Shown here in pieces: positions 1-9,291 of a stretch of DNA of 64,000 nucleotides. Position numbers and translations under genes: made by a program. Source of the DNA: Paenibacillus sp. Soil766 (lineage in GTDB: Bacteria; Bacillota; Bacilli; Paenibacillales; NBRC-103111). Positions within the stretch are counted from its first letter, which is position 1. Each line of letters begins with the position of its first letter. Below the pieces are notes generated by a model. That model was not told the origin of the DNA. It made no database searches and saw only the letters and a program-made list of their open reading frames with translations. The stretch is taken from contig NZ_LMSJ01000005.1 in the NCBI RefSeq assembly GCF_001428105.1, positions 182,171-246,170 of the forward strand. Direction: 5' to 3'.

Positions 1-67
1 TATTTTAGTATACATTTTAGACAAAACATTGAGAAAATTGCCACAGGAATCAATCATCTACATAGAA

Positions 68-82
68 ATGCAAGCGCTACCA
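68..82 (+). promoter_or_regulatory. Predicted cre site (CcpA operator)
   Basis: ATGCAAGCGCTACCA matches every defined position of the Gram-positive cre consensus WTGNAANCGNWNNCW. It lies about 110 bases before the first pectin gene, so catabolite repression of this block is likely. No other gene or clear promoter is visible in bases 1-189; the block's promoter may lie here or outside the window. Confidence 0.65.
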
Positions 83-189
83 AATACTTTGTCGAGAAAG
101 GGGGGATCATTGGAATTCATTGAAATAACGTCCAACTGACTTTGAAGGTTTACTTAAACCTATTTTTTCACATTCGGAGGTGTACAAAT

Positions 190-2580
190 TTGCGTAATCA
201 GATACAACGAATCCTTTGCTTCACTTTATTATTGATCGTGCTTGCAGGAGGCGGAATGCCGGGGTACTCCGTTCCTACAGTTGCAGCAGACTCAGTAGTT
301 GCTCCTACCACTTTATTGGACAAAGATTTTTCCAACGCGGCAGAAGGACAATCGGCGTCGCAGCTTGGGTTCGATTATTCCACACTTCCTTCTGGCGCCA
401 CGAGCAGCGCAGTCGTTGAGGTTGAGCCCGTAACCAGTCAAAAAGCGATGCATCTGAGGGTAAACGGTGCAGGTACTAGCCAGTTCCTGATCAATAAAAC
501 GTTCAGCGAATCCAAAAACGGTACCGTTTCAGCAGAGATAACTTTTCTGCAGCCAGGCACTTCCAAAGCCAAAGATCAACTTATTTACCTCACGAATGGG
601 GCAGGCACCAAATCGCTAGTCATTGCGGGATTGGATGCTTCGAAAGGTGTGGTTTACTGGCCTGATACAGCGCCAGTCGATCTGAAAACAGCCTATCAAT
701 TAAATACCTGGCACACTATTAAAGTTGAACTTAATACATTGACGAAGCGATTTAACATGTGGTTTGACGGGACGCTTATTTCAGCTAGAAAAAATACAAA
801 CGATGCCATTGATGTGAAAAAAATATCCATCGGCACCCCGGCAGGAAATGGCGAACTTTATGTACGAAGCATCAAAGTAACGCATACGGTCCCTAATTAT
901 TTACCGGCAAAGCCGAAAATCGCTTATTGGGTTGGTCGGGATAAATCCATTGCGATGTGGATCGAACCGAATGCTTGGGCTTCTAAGTATAGTATTAAGA
1001 TAAAGGAGAAAGCGGAAGATCCGTGGTATACGACAGCCACTTACACGTCTATTCCAACGTCAATTCCGCCTTATGCGTCTCCTTCAGCGAGTAAAATTTG
1101 GGATCCTGTGACCAATACGGCTGTGGCTTTAACCAATGGTAAGACATACATCGTAGGTGTAGCGGTGATTACCAGAGATGAAACAGCAAAAATTGATTAT
1201 GAGGGTGAGATTTCCGAATTTACGGCCACCCCCTATGCGGTTACACCGATCGAAACACCTGATACGAACGTGATTGGTACTGTTACGGCATACAACAATT
1301 ATAACGCGAACAGGTGGTCAATTAACTCCGGACTTCATGTGGGTGATGAACCATTTGCAGATCGAACGGCTGTCCTCAAGATAACCGCTCTTCCCGAAAC
1401 ATACAGCAACATGGACTGGATCAAAACGCATGCAGACACCATGAAATATACTGGAAGCACCACGGGTATGCAGATTGCTACTTTCCCAGTCCGCGATAAA
1501 GCTTCGGTTTTCGTGGCCATGGACCAAAGGGAAGCACCGCCTGCATGGCTATCGTCTTCAACAGGCTGGGTAGATACTGGTGATGCTATACAATTAGCGG
1601 ACACTGCACTGACGTACTCATTTAAAATTTACGAAAAGAAATTTGCCTCCGGTGAAACGGTTACCATGGGTCTCAATCAGGCGACCGATTATAATGCAGG
1701 CAAAAACGCCGGTTACTTCGTAATGACTGAGCGGGTTCCGACTGGTTTGAAAGCGGATCCATTCGTAAATTGGACAAATACATCCACTTACACATTGCAC
1801 GGTTCTTTAGAAGAAGCTGGTGTAACTCTGGCAGTCTATAACAATCAAACGCTTGTTCATGAAAGCGTGATCGCACAAACGGAATTTTCTTTGGATGTTG
1901 CGCTGACCCCTGGTGTTAATAACATTGAATTAATCGCAAGAAGAGCTGGCAGTTCTTACTCAGATCACATTTCTGGCGTTGTTCATCTGGATTCGGATGC
2001 TCCCGATCTACAAATGGATGTTCCACCCACGACTGTCAAAGACTTTCTGTTCAATGTGCAAGGAATTGTTGATGAGGAATCGCAAATAACGATCAAGAAC
2101 AATGGAGCATCGGTTGCAGATTCCGTCTACACGTCAAGTAACACACCATTTATCTATCCAGTGCAGTTGGCAGAAGGATTGAACCAGATCGAGATTTCCG
2201 CAAAGGATGCTGCCGGTAATGAGAGTAAGAAAAGCTTCGAGATCGAATACATGTTCTGGGCAGGGAAGCCTGAATTTTACAATTTAAACGAAATTCAAAT
2301 GACAACGTTAGTCTCATCAACAGATATGATAGCGCAGAAGCAAATCACAAATGCAACACAGATTTCGAAGCCAATTACCCTGTTTGTCGTATTGCTTGAT
2401 TCGAACAAGAAAATGGTGGATTTTTCGACACTGATTGAAGAGTTGGGTCCAGGGGAAACAAAAACGTTGAGCACTGGTTTTTTACTTCCTACAAACGTGA
2501 GCGGCTACAGTTTAAAAGCATTTATATGGGACAGCTTGGATGGGATGAAGCCGTTATCGGATGAATCGATCATTCAATAG
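190..2580 (+). CDS. Secreted multi-domain beta-sandwich protein, probable accessory protein of pectin breakdown
   Basis: The start is taken as TTG at 190 because GGAGGT at 176-181 stands 8 bases before it; this gives 796 residues with a positively charged N terminus, a hydrophobic stretch and a likely signal peptide ending near residue 33. Residues of about 37-235 look like a concanavalin/LamG-type beta sandwich, followed by a fibronectin-like part, an unassigned region of about 140 residues, and an Ig/glucodextranase-B-like domain (a Y-P-V-Q-L-A-E-G-L-N-Q-I-E-I pattern). The last 100 residues resemble the C terminus of the next protein (G-P-G-E then D/N-V-[ST]-G-Y), so both share a terminal module. 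No catalytic motif was recognised. The 59-base gap to the pectinase gene suggests one transcript. Its role as a polysaccharide-binding partner is an inference from context. Confidence 0.75.
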   Translation: MRNQIQRILCFTLLLIVLAGGGMPGYSVPTVAADSVVAPTTLLDKDFSNAAEGQSASQLGFDYSTLPSGATSSAVVEVEPVTSQKAMHLRVNGAGTSQFLINKTFSESKNGTVSAEITFLQPGTSKAKDQLIYLTNGAGTKSLVIAGLDASKGVVYWPDTAPVDLKTAYQLNTWHTIKVELNTLTKRFNMWFDGTLISARKNTNDAIDVKKISIGTPAGNGELYVRSIKVTHTVPNYLPAKPKIAYWVGRDKSIAMWIEPNAWASKYSIKIKEKAEDPWYTTATYTSIPTSIPPYASPSASKIWDPVTNTAVALTNGKTYIVGVAVITRDETAKIDYEGEISEFTATPYAVTPIETPDTNVIGTVTAYNNYNANRWSINSGLHVGDEPFADRTAVLKITALPETYSNMDWIKTHADTMKYTGSTTGMQIATFPVRDKASVFVAMDQREAPPAWLSSSTGWVDTGDAIQLADTALTYSFKIYEKKFASGETVTMGLNQATDYNAGKNAGYFVMTERVPTGLKADPFVNWTNTSTYTLHGSLEEAGVTLAVYNNQTLVHESVIAQTEFSLDVALTPGVNNIELIARRAGSSYSDHISGVVHLDSDAPDLQMDVPPTTVKDFLFNVQGIVDEESQITIKNNGASVADSVYTSSNTPFIYPVQLAEGLNQIEISAKDAAGNESKKSFEIEYMFWAGKPEFYNLNEIQMTTLVSSTDMIAQKQITNATQISKPITLFVVLLDSNKKMVDFSTLIEELGPGETKTLSTGFLLPTNVSGYSLKAFIWDSLDGMKPLSDESIIQ

Positions 2581-2639
2581 ATCTGGAGCATTGCGGTGAA
2601 ATAAGATTTGCAAAAGCAAAACTCTAAGGAGGTTAAACC

Positions 2640-5600
2640 ATGAAGAAAGCCCTAAGCATAGGGATGTGCCTTTTGCTTGGATTAAACGTATTCCCGCTTA
2701 TCCTACATGCTGAAACGTTGGCGACAATTCCAGTGGCACAATCAACTTCGGTACTGACGAATCCAACTGGGGTAACGGCCGTTTCAGGCGATAATCGAGT
2801 TGATTTATCTTGGAATTCAGTATCAGGAGCTATTTCGTACAAGGTAAAACGAAGTTTGGTAAACGGTGGACCATATGAAACAATCTCAAGCAATATTTCG
2901 AATATAACCTATACGGATACTTCAGCTATGAACGGGACGGTTTACTATTATGTCGTGACAGCAGTCGGTTCAACGCTTGAGAGTATGATCTCGAATCAGA
3001 CTAAAGCTCTTCCGTATATTTCGATTCCGGGAGCACCTGCGGTGCCTGCGGATTTCTCAGCCACAGCAAACGACGGAAGTGTAGAATTATCGTGGTCGTC
3101 AGTGCCGGGAACGGTCTCTTATTCGATAAAAAGAAGTGAGACGAGCGGCGGACCCTATACGGTTGTAAATAGTAACCAAACTTCAACGACCTATAGGGAT
3201 TCTTCCATTACAAACGGGAAGCAATATTATTATGTCGTTTCTGCTGTTAATACGAACGGTGAGAGTCAAAATACGGAAGAAATTATTGTAGCGCCTGCTA
3301 GGGTTGTTACGGTAGCACAGGATGGAAGCGGTGATTTCACTAACATTACGGATGCGCTTGCAACTATACCGGTTAACAATAATGCTCGTACGGTCATTTA
3401 TGTGAAGAAGGGGACCTATCGGGAAAGATCAATCATAACTGCTCCTTATGTAAGCCTTGTAGGGGCTGGGCAGGATGAGACGAAAATTGTTTACGACCTT
3501 TCAAATGCAGATATGCCTAACCAAGCTGTCAATGGCGCAACGGTAGCTGTAAGCGGCGATAATTTTACTGCTGCTAATCTGACGATTGAAAATGATTCCA
3601 AGCCGAGCGATGGTCAGGCTTTGGCCTTATCTGTCAATGCGGACAAAGCTGTGTTTGAGAACGTTAAGCTTATCGGTTATCAGGATACATTGTACGCGGG
3701 TATCCGGACAGCTAGTCCAAGACTTGGCAGACAGTATTATCACAATAGTGAGATAAGGGGACGTACAGACTTTATCTATGGTCCAGCCAGTGCAGCCGTG
3801 TTCGATCATGTCGATGCAGTTAGTATTAATGCAGGGGAAACGGGCGGTTACGTAACGGCTGCTGCAACAAAAAATGAAACAGACCCCGGCCTTGTGTTCA
3901 TGAACTCAAGGCTGTTGAGAGACAGCTCTACAAATGGCCTTCACTATCTAGGCCGTCCGTGGCAGGATAAACCGTCGACGCGATACATTAACACCTGGAT
4001 GGATAGTCATATCCATACGGAAGGCTGGACACCTATGCAAGTTCCGCCTTACTTCTACGGCGAATATAACAGCAGTGGTCCAGGGGCAAGTCCAGCAACT
4101 CGGGTCATGGGAACTCAAATGACAGCCGAGGAAGCCAGCGCATTGACGATTCCACGTATGTTCGACGGATGGGATCCGAGTAAAGCAGTGATTATTCCCA
4201 AGATGTTTCCTCTAATAACAACTGCGGTTGCTCCTGCTCTTCCTGATGGGCTTAACGGTGCTTATACCAAGCCGGTGGTTGTTTATATGGAAGAAGATGG
4301 TAGTCTTCCGGAAGATAATCGAGTTCAGTATCGAATAAACGGCGGAGAATGGACTGAATATGCGGCAGAATTCGAAGTCGGTCAACCCGGTAAGAATTTG
4401 ATCGAATATCGATATGTTAACAAAGCAGGTAATGCAAGTGCAGTTAAACATGTAAGCGTTGAAATCGATCCAACAGCTGCAACCAGAGTACCGGCTTTCC
4501 CTGGGGCTGAAGGAGCGGCCATGTATGCCAAAGGTGGCCGTGGGGGACAGGTTTATGAAGTAACGAACCTACTGGATTATGACACGACGAAGGGCGAAGC
4601 GGCAATACCGGGATCTTTGCGCGACGCCGTGAGCACGGGAAATCGGACGGTTGTGTTTCGAATATCAGGTACAATTAACCTAAAGAGAGGATTGGATATT
4701 ACGTCCGGGAATCTGACGATTGCAGGACAGACGGCGCCGGGAGACGGTATTGCAATTAGCGGATATATGGTCAAGTTTGGAAATAACGATGTAGGAACAG
4801 ATTTAATTATTCGCTATCTTCGTTTTCGAAATGGCATTAACGTGTTAAGTGATTCGGCTGATATTGCGGGCAACAATATTATTGTCGATCACTGCTCCTT
4901 CAGCTGGAGCTCAGATGAGACGTTCTCTGTGAAAAATCGTAAAAACTTTACAGTCCAGTGGAGCATCATTAGTGACAGCCTGAATCAGTCGATTCACGGT
5001 AAGGGAGCACACGGCTACGGGGGAATATGGGGAGGAACGAATGCATCCTATCATCATAATCTGATTGCCAATCATAACAGTAGAAACCCGCGTTTTGACC
5101 GGCAAACCGATCCGGACAATTATCCGACGAAAATAGACTATCGGAATAATGTTGTTTATAACTGGGGGGCTAACTCTGCGTACGGCGGCGAACAGTCAAC
5201 GGGCATCAACATGATTAACAATTACTACAAACCAGGTCCAAGTACGTTCGATAACGTTAGAAATCGGATCGTCGCTCCATCCGGTGCAAGCTTTAGCGGT
5301 ACCTGGTATATTGACGGCAACTTCATTGAAGACGCAGCCGATGTTTCGGCAAATAACTGGGTGACGAACAGCAATGGATCATGGAAAGCCATCAATCCAG
5401 AAGGACCCTTGCTCCGCAAGTATGAGCCAATGGTCATACCGGACGCAGCGGATCCAATCGGCGGTCCCGTATCGACTGACACTGCACAAGTCGCCTATGA
5501 AAAGGTACTGCAAGGCGCTGGCGCCTCATTGCCTAAACGGGATTCGTTGGATGCTCGTATTCTGAATGACGTCAGAAATGGAACTGGTAGAATTACCAAT

Positions 5601-7535
5601 ACGATCCAGAGTGATGGAGGATTACCTGAATTAAATACAACACCTGCGCCTCAGGACAACGATCACGACGGGATGGTGGATGCTTGGGAAACAGCCAAGC
5701 TACTCAATCCGAATGATCCGTCAGACGGAACAGGAATTGCTGGAAACGGGTACACCAATTTGGAAAACTATATCAATTCCCTCGTGGGTTCGGTTTCCGA
5801 TAACCCGACAATTACGACAACAAACCCTGTGCACCAAGCATCGTTTGAAGTTGAATCTCCCATTTTGATAACTGCCGATGCAGCGGATAATGAGGGAATT
5901 GCAAAGGTTAAGTTTTATGCGGGTGATCAGGAGCTTGGTGATGACTTAACAGCGCCATTTTCTTTCAACTGGGAAAATGCCCCGAAAGGCGAGCATTACA
6001 TTTACACAAAAGCTATTGATAACGCAGGTTATATGACGCTATCCGCTGTAAGTATTATTTATGTGAATGGACCTGACAACATTGCTCCTTGGACATCACA
6101 AGATATTGGCCCTGTAGCAATTGCAGGCAGCGCTAGCTTGGATGGAACCACATACACGGTGAAAGGTTCCGGTGAAGTGAGAAACGGTTCAGATTCTTTC
6201 CATTATGTGTACCAGCCTGTTCACGGAAACTTTGAGATGCTCGCCTATGTCAACTTTGATTCCGAAATCGATGATGTGGCTAAGGCTGGTTTGATGATAC
6301 GCGGCAGTTTAGCAGCTAATTCACCCGCTGCAGCTGTTGTCTTATCACCAGAATCGGATGAAAACATTGATACGAGCGGAAGGAAAGCTCTCTTTATGAA
6401 TCGTACCAATACGGGTGGGAGCTATAGCACAAATAGTGTGTCATCAAGCACGCTCAAAGCACCTTTCTGGTTGAAAATCGTAAGAAACGAAAATGTTGTT
6501 TCCGGTTTTGTGTCTACAGACAAAAATAGTTGGGCGTTGGTAGACTATGCAGATGTCACATTACCAGATGAAGTCTTCGTCGGTATGGCAGTTGACGCAG
6601 GGAAAGCAACAAGCAATTCTGATTATTTAACAGCTGCAACATTCACAGATGTGAGTTTTCAGCGATCTGCCGGATTTACTGTGAAAAACCCAGTAAGTGA
6701 AACCGTTAATATTCCTGCTTACACCGTTGCGGGAACGATGATCGATGGAGCCAAATTGACGATAACGAATAATGGCTCAACCGTCGTAGACGCTGTAAAT
6801 ACAGATGCCGGAACGGACTTTGAGCACAAAATTCAGCTTAGCGATGGTGTTAACATCATCACAATCTCAGCAAGTAGCGACACGCTGGGTGATGTCATAA
6901 ATACCAAAACAATCACAGTAACTTACAATAAATCCGCGGTAGTCATAACAAGTGAAATACCTGCGACGGTTAACACTTCTAACTTTAACTTATTGGCGAG
7001 CATAAGCAGAAACGCCAGTGTTACGGTTAAAATGAATGGAACTACGGTGTTGGATCAAGCTGCTAAACCGGCAAACGAACCGTTCAACATTCCGTTACTC
7101 TTACAGGAAGGTCCTAACGAAATCGTCATTTATGCCGTTGATGAGTATGGAATAGATGCGACAAATACGTACGCAATAACCTATGTTCAAGATTGGGGCA
7201 CCGGACTGTTTGCTTTCTCAGGATTGGCCTTTCATGATTTGAGCGGGAATGCGCTTTCCGGTTTAGAAGGTTCGCAGGATACGATGGTGACTGTGAACAT
7301 CCATAACAATTCCCAAGTAGCCCAAAACGGTGTATTTGTTATCGCGCTTTATGATCCACTAGACCGGAAAGTAAAATACGCTTTCGTCAAACAGCTGGTT
7401 CCCGGAGAAGGGGATAAACAAATCAAAGCGATTCTGAATATGCCAAAGGATGTCACCGGTTACAAAGTAAAGGTGTATGCACTTAATAAAATATCCGATA
7501 GCACGCCAATTTCCAACACCATCATTAGTCCTTAA
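2640..7535 (+). CDS. Secreted pectin methylesterase / pectate lyase fusion
   Basis: A 1631-residue exported enzyme with a signal peptide of about 24 residues and AAGGAGG just before the ATG. Order: two fibronectin III-like domains (about 39-222); a CE8 pectin methylesterase (about 222-510) with QDTLY (D349), GRTDFIYG (D377) and LGRPW (R439), the known catalytic signature; a short Ig-like linker; a PL1-type pectate lyase (about 617-960) starting FPGAEG, with VDHCSFSW (D750, H751) and RNPRFD (around 815-819); a calcium-binding-like stretch DNDHDGMVD near 1005; Ig-like segments; a DUF1349-like beta sandwich (about 1149-1345); and a C-terminal module shared with the upstream protein. The esterase would remove methyl groups from homogalacturonan so that the lyase can cleave the same chain. 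Family calls rest on motifs and are strong; the exact specificity is unknown. Confidence 0.9.
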   Translation: MKKALSIGMCLLLGLNVFPLILHAETLATIPVAQSTSVLTNPTGVTAVSGDNRVDLSWNSVSGAISYKVKRSLVNGGPYETISSNISNITYTDTSAMNGTVYYYVVTAVGSTLESMISNQTKALPYISIPGAPAVPADFSATANDGSVELSWSSVPGTVSYSIKRSETSGGPYTVVNSNQTSTTYRDSSITNGKQYYYVVSAVNTNGESQNTEEIIVAPARVVTVAQDGSGDFTNITDALATIPVNNNARTVIYVKKGTYRERSIITAPYVSLVGAGQDETKIVYDLSNADMPNQAVNGATVAVSGDNFTAANLTIENDSKPSDGQALALSVNADKAVFENVKLIGYQDTLYAGIRTASPRLGRQYYHNSEIRGRTDFIYGPASAAVFDHVDAVSINAGETGGYVTAAATKNETDPGLVFMNSRLLRDSSTNGLHYLGRPWQDKPSTRYINTWMDSHIHTEGWTPMQVPPYFYGEYNSSGPGASPATRVMGTQMTAEEASALTIPRMFDGWDPSKAVIIPKMFPLITTAVAPALPDGLNGAYTKPVVVYMEEDGSLPEDNRVQYRINGGEWTEYAAEFEVGQPGKNLIEYRYVNKAGNASAVKHVSVEIDPTAATRVPAFPGAEGAAMYAKGGRGGQVYEVTNLLDYDTTKGEAAIPGSLRDAVSTGNRTVVFRISGTINLKRGLDITSGNLTIAGQTAPGDGIAISGYMVKFGNNDVGTDLIIRYLRFRNGINVLSDSADIAGNNIIVDHCSFSWSSDETFSVKNRKNFTVQWSIISDSLNQSIHGKGAHGYGGIWGGTNASYHHNLIANHNSRNPRFDRQTDPDNYPTKIDYRNNVVYNWGANSAYGGEQSTGINMINNYYKPGPSTFDNVRNRIVAPSGASFSGTWYIDGNFIEDAADVSANNWVTNSNGSWKAINPEGPLLRKYEPMVIPDAADPIGGPVSTDTAQVAYEKVLQGAGASLPKRDSLDARILNDVRNGTGRITNTIQSDGGLPELNTTPAPQDNDHDGMVDAWETAKLLNPNDPSDGTGIAGNGYTNLENYINSLVGSVSDNPTITTTNPVHQASFEVESPILITADAADNEGIAKVKFYAGDQELGDDLTAPFSFNWENAPKGEHYIYTKAIDNAGYMTLSAVSIIYVNGPDNIAPWTSQDIGPVAIAGSASLDGTTYTVKGSGEVRNGSDSFHYVYQPVHGNFEMLAYVNFDSEIDDVAKAGLMIRGSLAANSPAAAVVLSPESDENIDTSGRKALFMNRTNTGGSYSTNSVSSSTLKAPFWLKIVRNENVVSGFVSTDKNSWALVDYADVTLPDEVFVGMAVDAGKATSNSDYLTAATFTDVSFQRSAGFTVKNPVSETVNIPAYTVAGTMIDGAKLTITNNGSTVVDAVNTDAGTDFEHKIQLSDGVNIITISASSDTLGDVINTKTITVTYNKSAVVITSEIPATVNTSNFNLLASISRNASVTVKMNGTTVLDQAAKPANEPFNIPLLLQEGPNEIVIYAVDEYGIDATNTYAITYVQDWGTGLFAFSGLAFHDLSGNALSGLEGSQDTMVTVNIHNNSQVAQNGVFVIALYDPLDRKVKYAFVKQLVPGEGDKQIKAILNMPKDVTGYKVKVYALNKISDSTPISNTIISP

Positions 7536-7551
7536 AAAGGGGGGGAAACGA

Positions 7552-8799
7552 TTGAGAAGATGGTCAATAATCATACTGTCACTCCTATTGTGCTTCGGAA
7601 TGGTTGCTCCACTCGCGATGGCTTCATCTTTGACGGTAAGCGCATCGTTTGACAACATCACCCGAACCGCAACGATTTCAGGCCAACTTGGCTCAGAGGA
7701 AGGGCGCATCATAAGTGTTCAAGTAAGAAACCCATTGAATCAAATCGATTATTTGAATCAAAGCATTAGCGGTCCAGACGGAACTTACCAGTTTATATAT
7801 ATAATCAGTCAAGAAGTTACGGGAGCGTATCTAGTAACCGTTGGCGGCCAGAATGCCGACTCGCTTGCTACTGCCACATTTACGGTTGAACCGTCTATCG
7901 TGGAGCTTGAGTCAAAAGTGTCGCCAGAGCAGCCTGATGGCAAAGAGGGTTGGTACTTACATCCTGTGACAGTTACCATCGAAGCTACGAACGGAATGCA
8001 AGAGAACAATATGATCCAATACCGCATCAATCAAGGGCAGTGGAAAACATACACTACAGCGATTGATGTGAAAACAGATGGAACTCATACGATTGAATAC
8101 CGAAGTGTTGATCAGCAAGGGATTCCCGGCAACGTAAAATCAACGATCATTAAATTGGATTCCAAAGCACCGGTTACCACTGCAGAAGCAAGTCCGATTG
8201 ATGGAATGAACGGTTGGTATAAGTCGAACCCGACAGTGAACCTCATGGCATCAGATAACATTTCCGTCACACAAACGGTGTATCGTGTCGATGGTTCTGA
8301 GTGGACGACTTACTCTCAGCCGGTTACATTGTCCGTTTCTGGCATCCATACGCTTGAGTACAAGAGTATGGACCAAGCAGGAAATGAAGAAGCCGTAAAA
8401 TCATTGTCGCTGAAATTAGATAATGTGGCTCCAGAACTAAGTGTCACTTTGGATAAAACCACGTTATGGCCTGCGAACAAAAAGCTGGTTACCGTTACAG
8501 CCAATGTTTATGCAGCGGATGATATTTCCCAAACCAGCAGCATTGTTCTGACCTCAATAACAAGCAATGAGAAGTTACAGAGTGACGATATTCAAGATGC
8601 ACGTTACGGCATGTTCGATACGTCCTTTAGTCTTCGAGCAGAGAGAAAGGGGGGAGGTTCTGGGAGGGTTTATACTATAACGTACACGGCTATAGACCTA
8701 GCAGGGAATAAAACAATCGCAACAGCAATAATTAAAGTGCCTCACGACCAAGGACATACTAGCGATGAACCGTTAACGGAAAGCGAGAATGGAAATTAG
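7552..8799 (+). CDS. Secreted Ig-like / OmpL47-type repeat protein
   Basis: The start is TTG 7552, preceded by AAAGGGGGGG at 7536-7545; an upstream ATG at 7477 would overlap the pectinase gene and lacks a ribosome binding site. The 415-residue product begins with basic residues and a hydrophobic segment typical of a signal peptide ending near MASS. It then has a carboxypeptidase-regulatory-like beta domain and two consecutive repeats of about 90 residues of the OmpL47/Big type (YRINQGQWKTY and YRVDGSEWTTY, each ending in DQ.G). No catalytic residues are visible. With only 16 bases between the pectinase stop and this start it is surely co-transcribed. A binding or spacer role at the cell surface is an inference. 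Confidence 0.7.
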   Translation: MRRWSIIILSLLLCFGMVAPLAMASSLTVSASFDNITRTATISGQLGSEEGRIISVQVRNPLNQIDYLNQSISGPDGTYQFIYIISQEVTGAYLVTVGGQNADSLATATFTVEPSIVELESKVSPEQPDGKEGWYLHPVTVTIEATNGMQENNMIQYRINQGQWKTYTTAIDVKTDGTHTIEYRSVDQQGIPGNVKSTIIKLDSKAPVTTAEASPIDGMNGWYKSNPTVNLMASDNISVTQTVYRVDGSEWTTYSQPVTLSVSGIHTLEYKSMDQAGNEEAVKSLSLKLDNVAPELSVTLDKTTLWPANKKLVTVTANVYAADDISQTSSIVLTSITSNEKLQSDDIQDARYGMFDTSFSLRAERKGGGSGRVYTITYTAIDLAGNKTIATAIIKVPHDQGHTSDEPLTESENGN

Positions 8800-8841
8800 T
8801 CATAATGAAAACCAGAAGTAAAGGAGAAGTAAAGGAATTAG

Positions 8842-8961
8842 ATAAAGAAGTTCATAATCAACGGAAGTACATTTGTCCCTATCAGACTTGTCAGTGAAGG
8901 ATTAGGCGCTGAGGTTACTTGGGATGCATCTAACAAGACAGTTGTAATAATAACTAATTAA
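8842..8961 (+). pseudogene. Remnant of a copper-amine-oxidase N-terminal-like domain
   Basis: Reading frame 8842-8961 encodes the second half of the stalk domain common in Paenibacillus surface proteins (NGSTFVPIRLVSEGLGAEV, then TWDASNKTVVI) and ends in TAA. An in-frame TAG at 8839-8841 and the absence of a start codon show it is not translated as such; a neighbouring frame from ATG 8805 reads ELDKEV just before, consistent with a frameshifted leftover. The rest of 8800-9028 holds nothing else recognisable. Confidence 0.6.
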
Positions 8962-9028
8962 TAACAATTTTGAAGAAATGTTAGGATCAAATAATACTTT
9001 GTATAACCTAACGAATTCTGGAACAACA

Positions 9029-9065
9029 AAAACGGAGCGCCGCGGGTTTGCGGGCTCCGTTTTCT
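9029..9065 (+). terminator. Rho-independent terminator
   Basis: AAAACGGAGC (9029-9038) pairs with GCTCCGTTTT (9054-9063), followed by T residues. It ends the pectin block. Confidence 0.75.
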
Positions 9066-9108
9066 AATTAATTATGGAATATCACAGTGTGAAATTCCAT
9101 AATTAATT
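9066..9108. repeat. Perfect 15-bp inverted repeat
   Basis: AATTAATTATGGAAT (9066-9080) and ATTCCATAATTAATT (9094-9108) are exact reverse complements with a 13-base loop. It is sandwiched between two terminators and has no T tail; its function is unknown. Confidence 0.6.
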
Positions 9109-9161
9109 GGAATTGTTTCAAAAATCGATTGAATTGATTTTTATGCAAATGACTGAATAGA

Positions 9162-9209
9162 AAAATACAAGGGTAGGCGATGATGAACATTGCCTACCCT
9201 TGTATTTTT
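9162..9209. terminator. Strong bidirectional-type hairpin terminator
   Basis: A perfect 17-bp stem (9162-9178 with 9192-9208) starts with AAAA and ends with TTTTT, so it could stop transcription from either side. It isolates the germination operon from the pectin block. Confidence 0.75.
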
Positions 9210-9291
9210 GTAATGGAGAGATCACGTATAACTAATGAAAGCCAAGGCGAAAATGAATGTTAATACATATAAGTTCTAAGTAGGAGTATTG

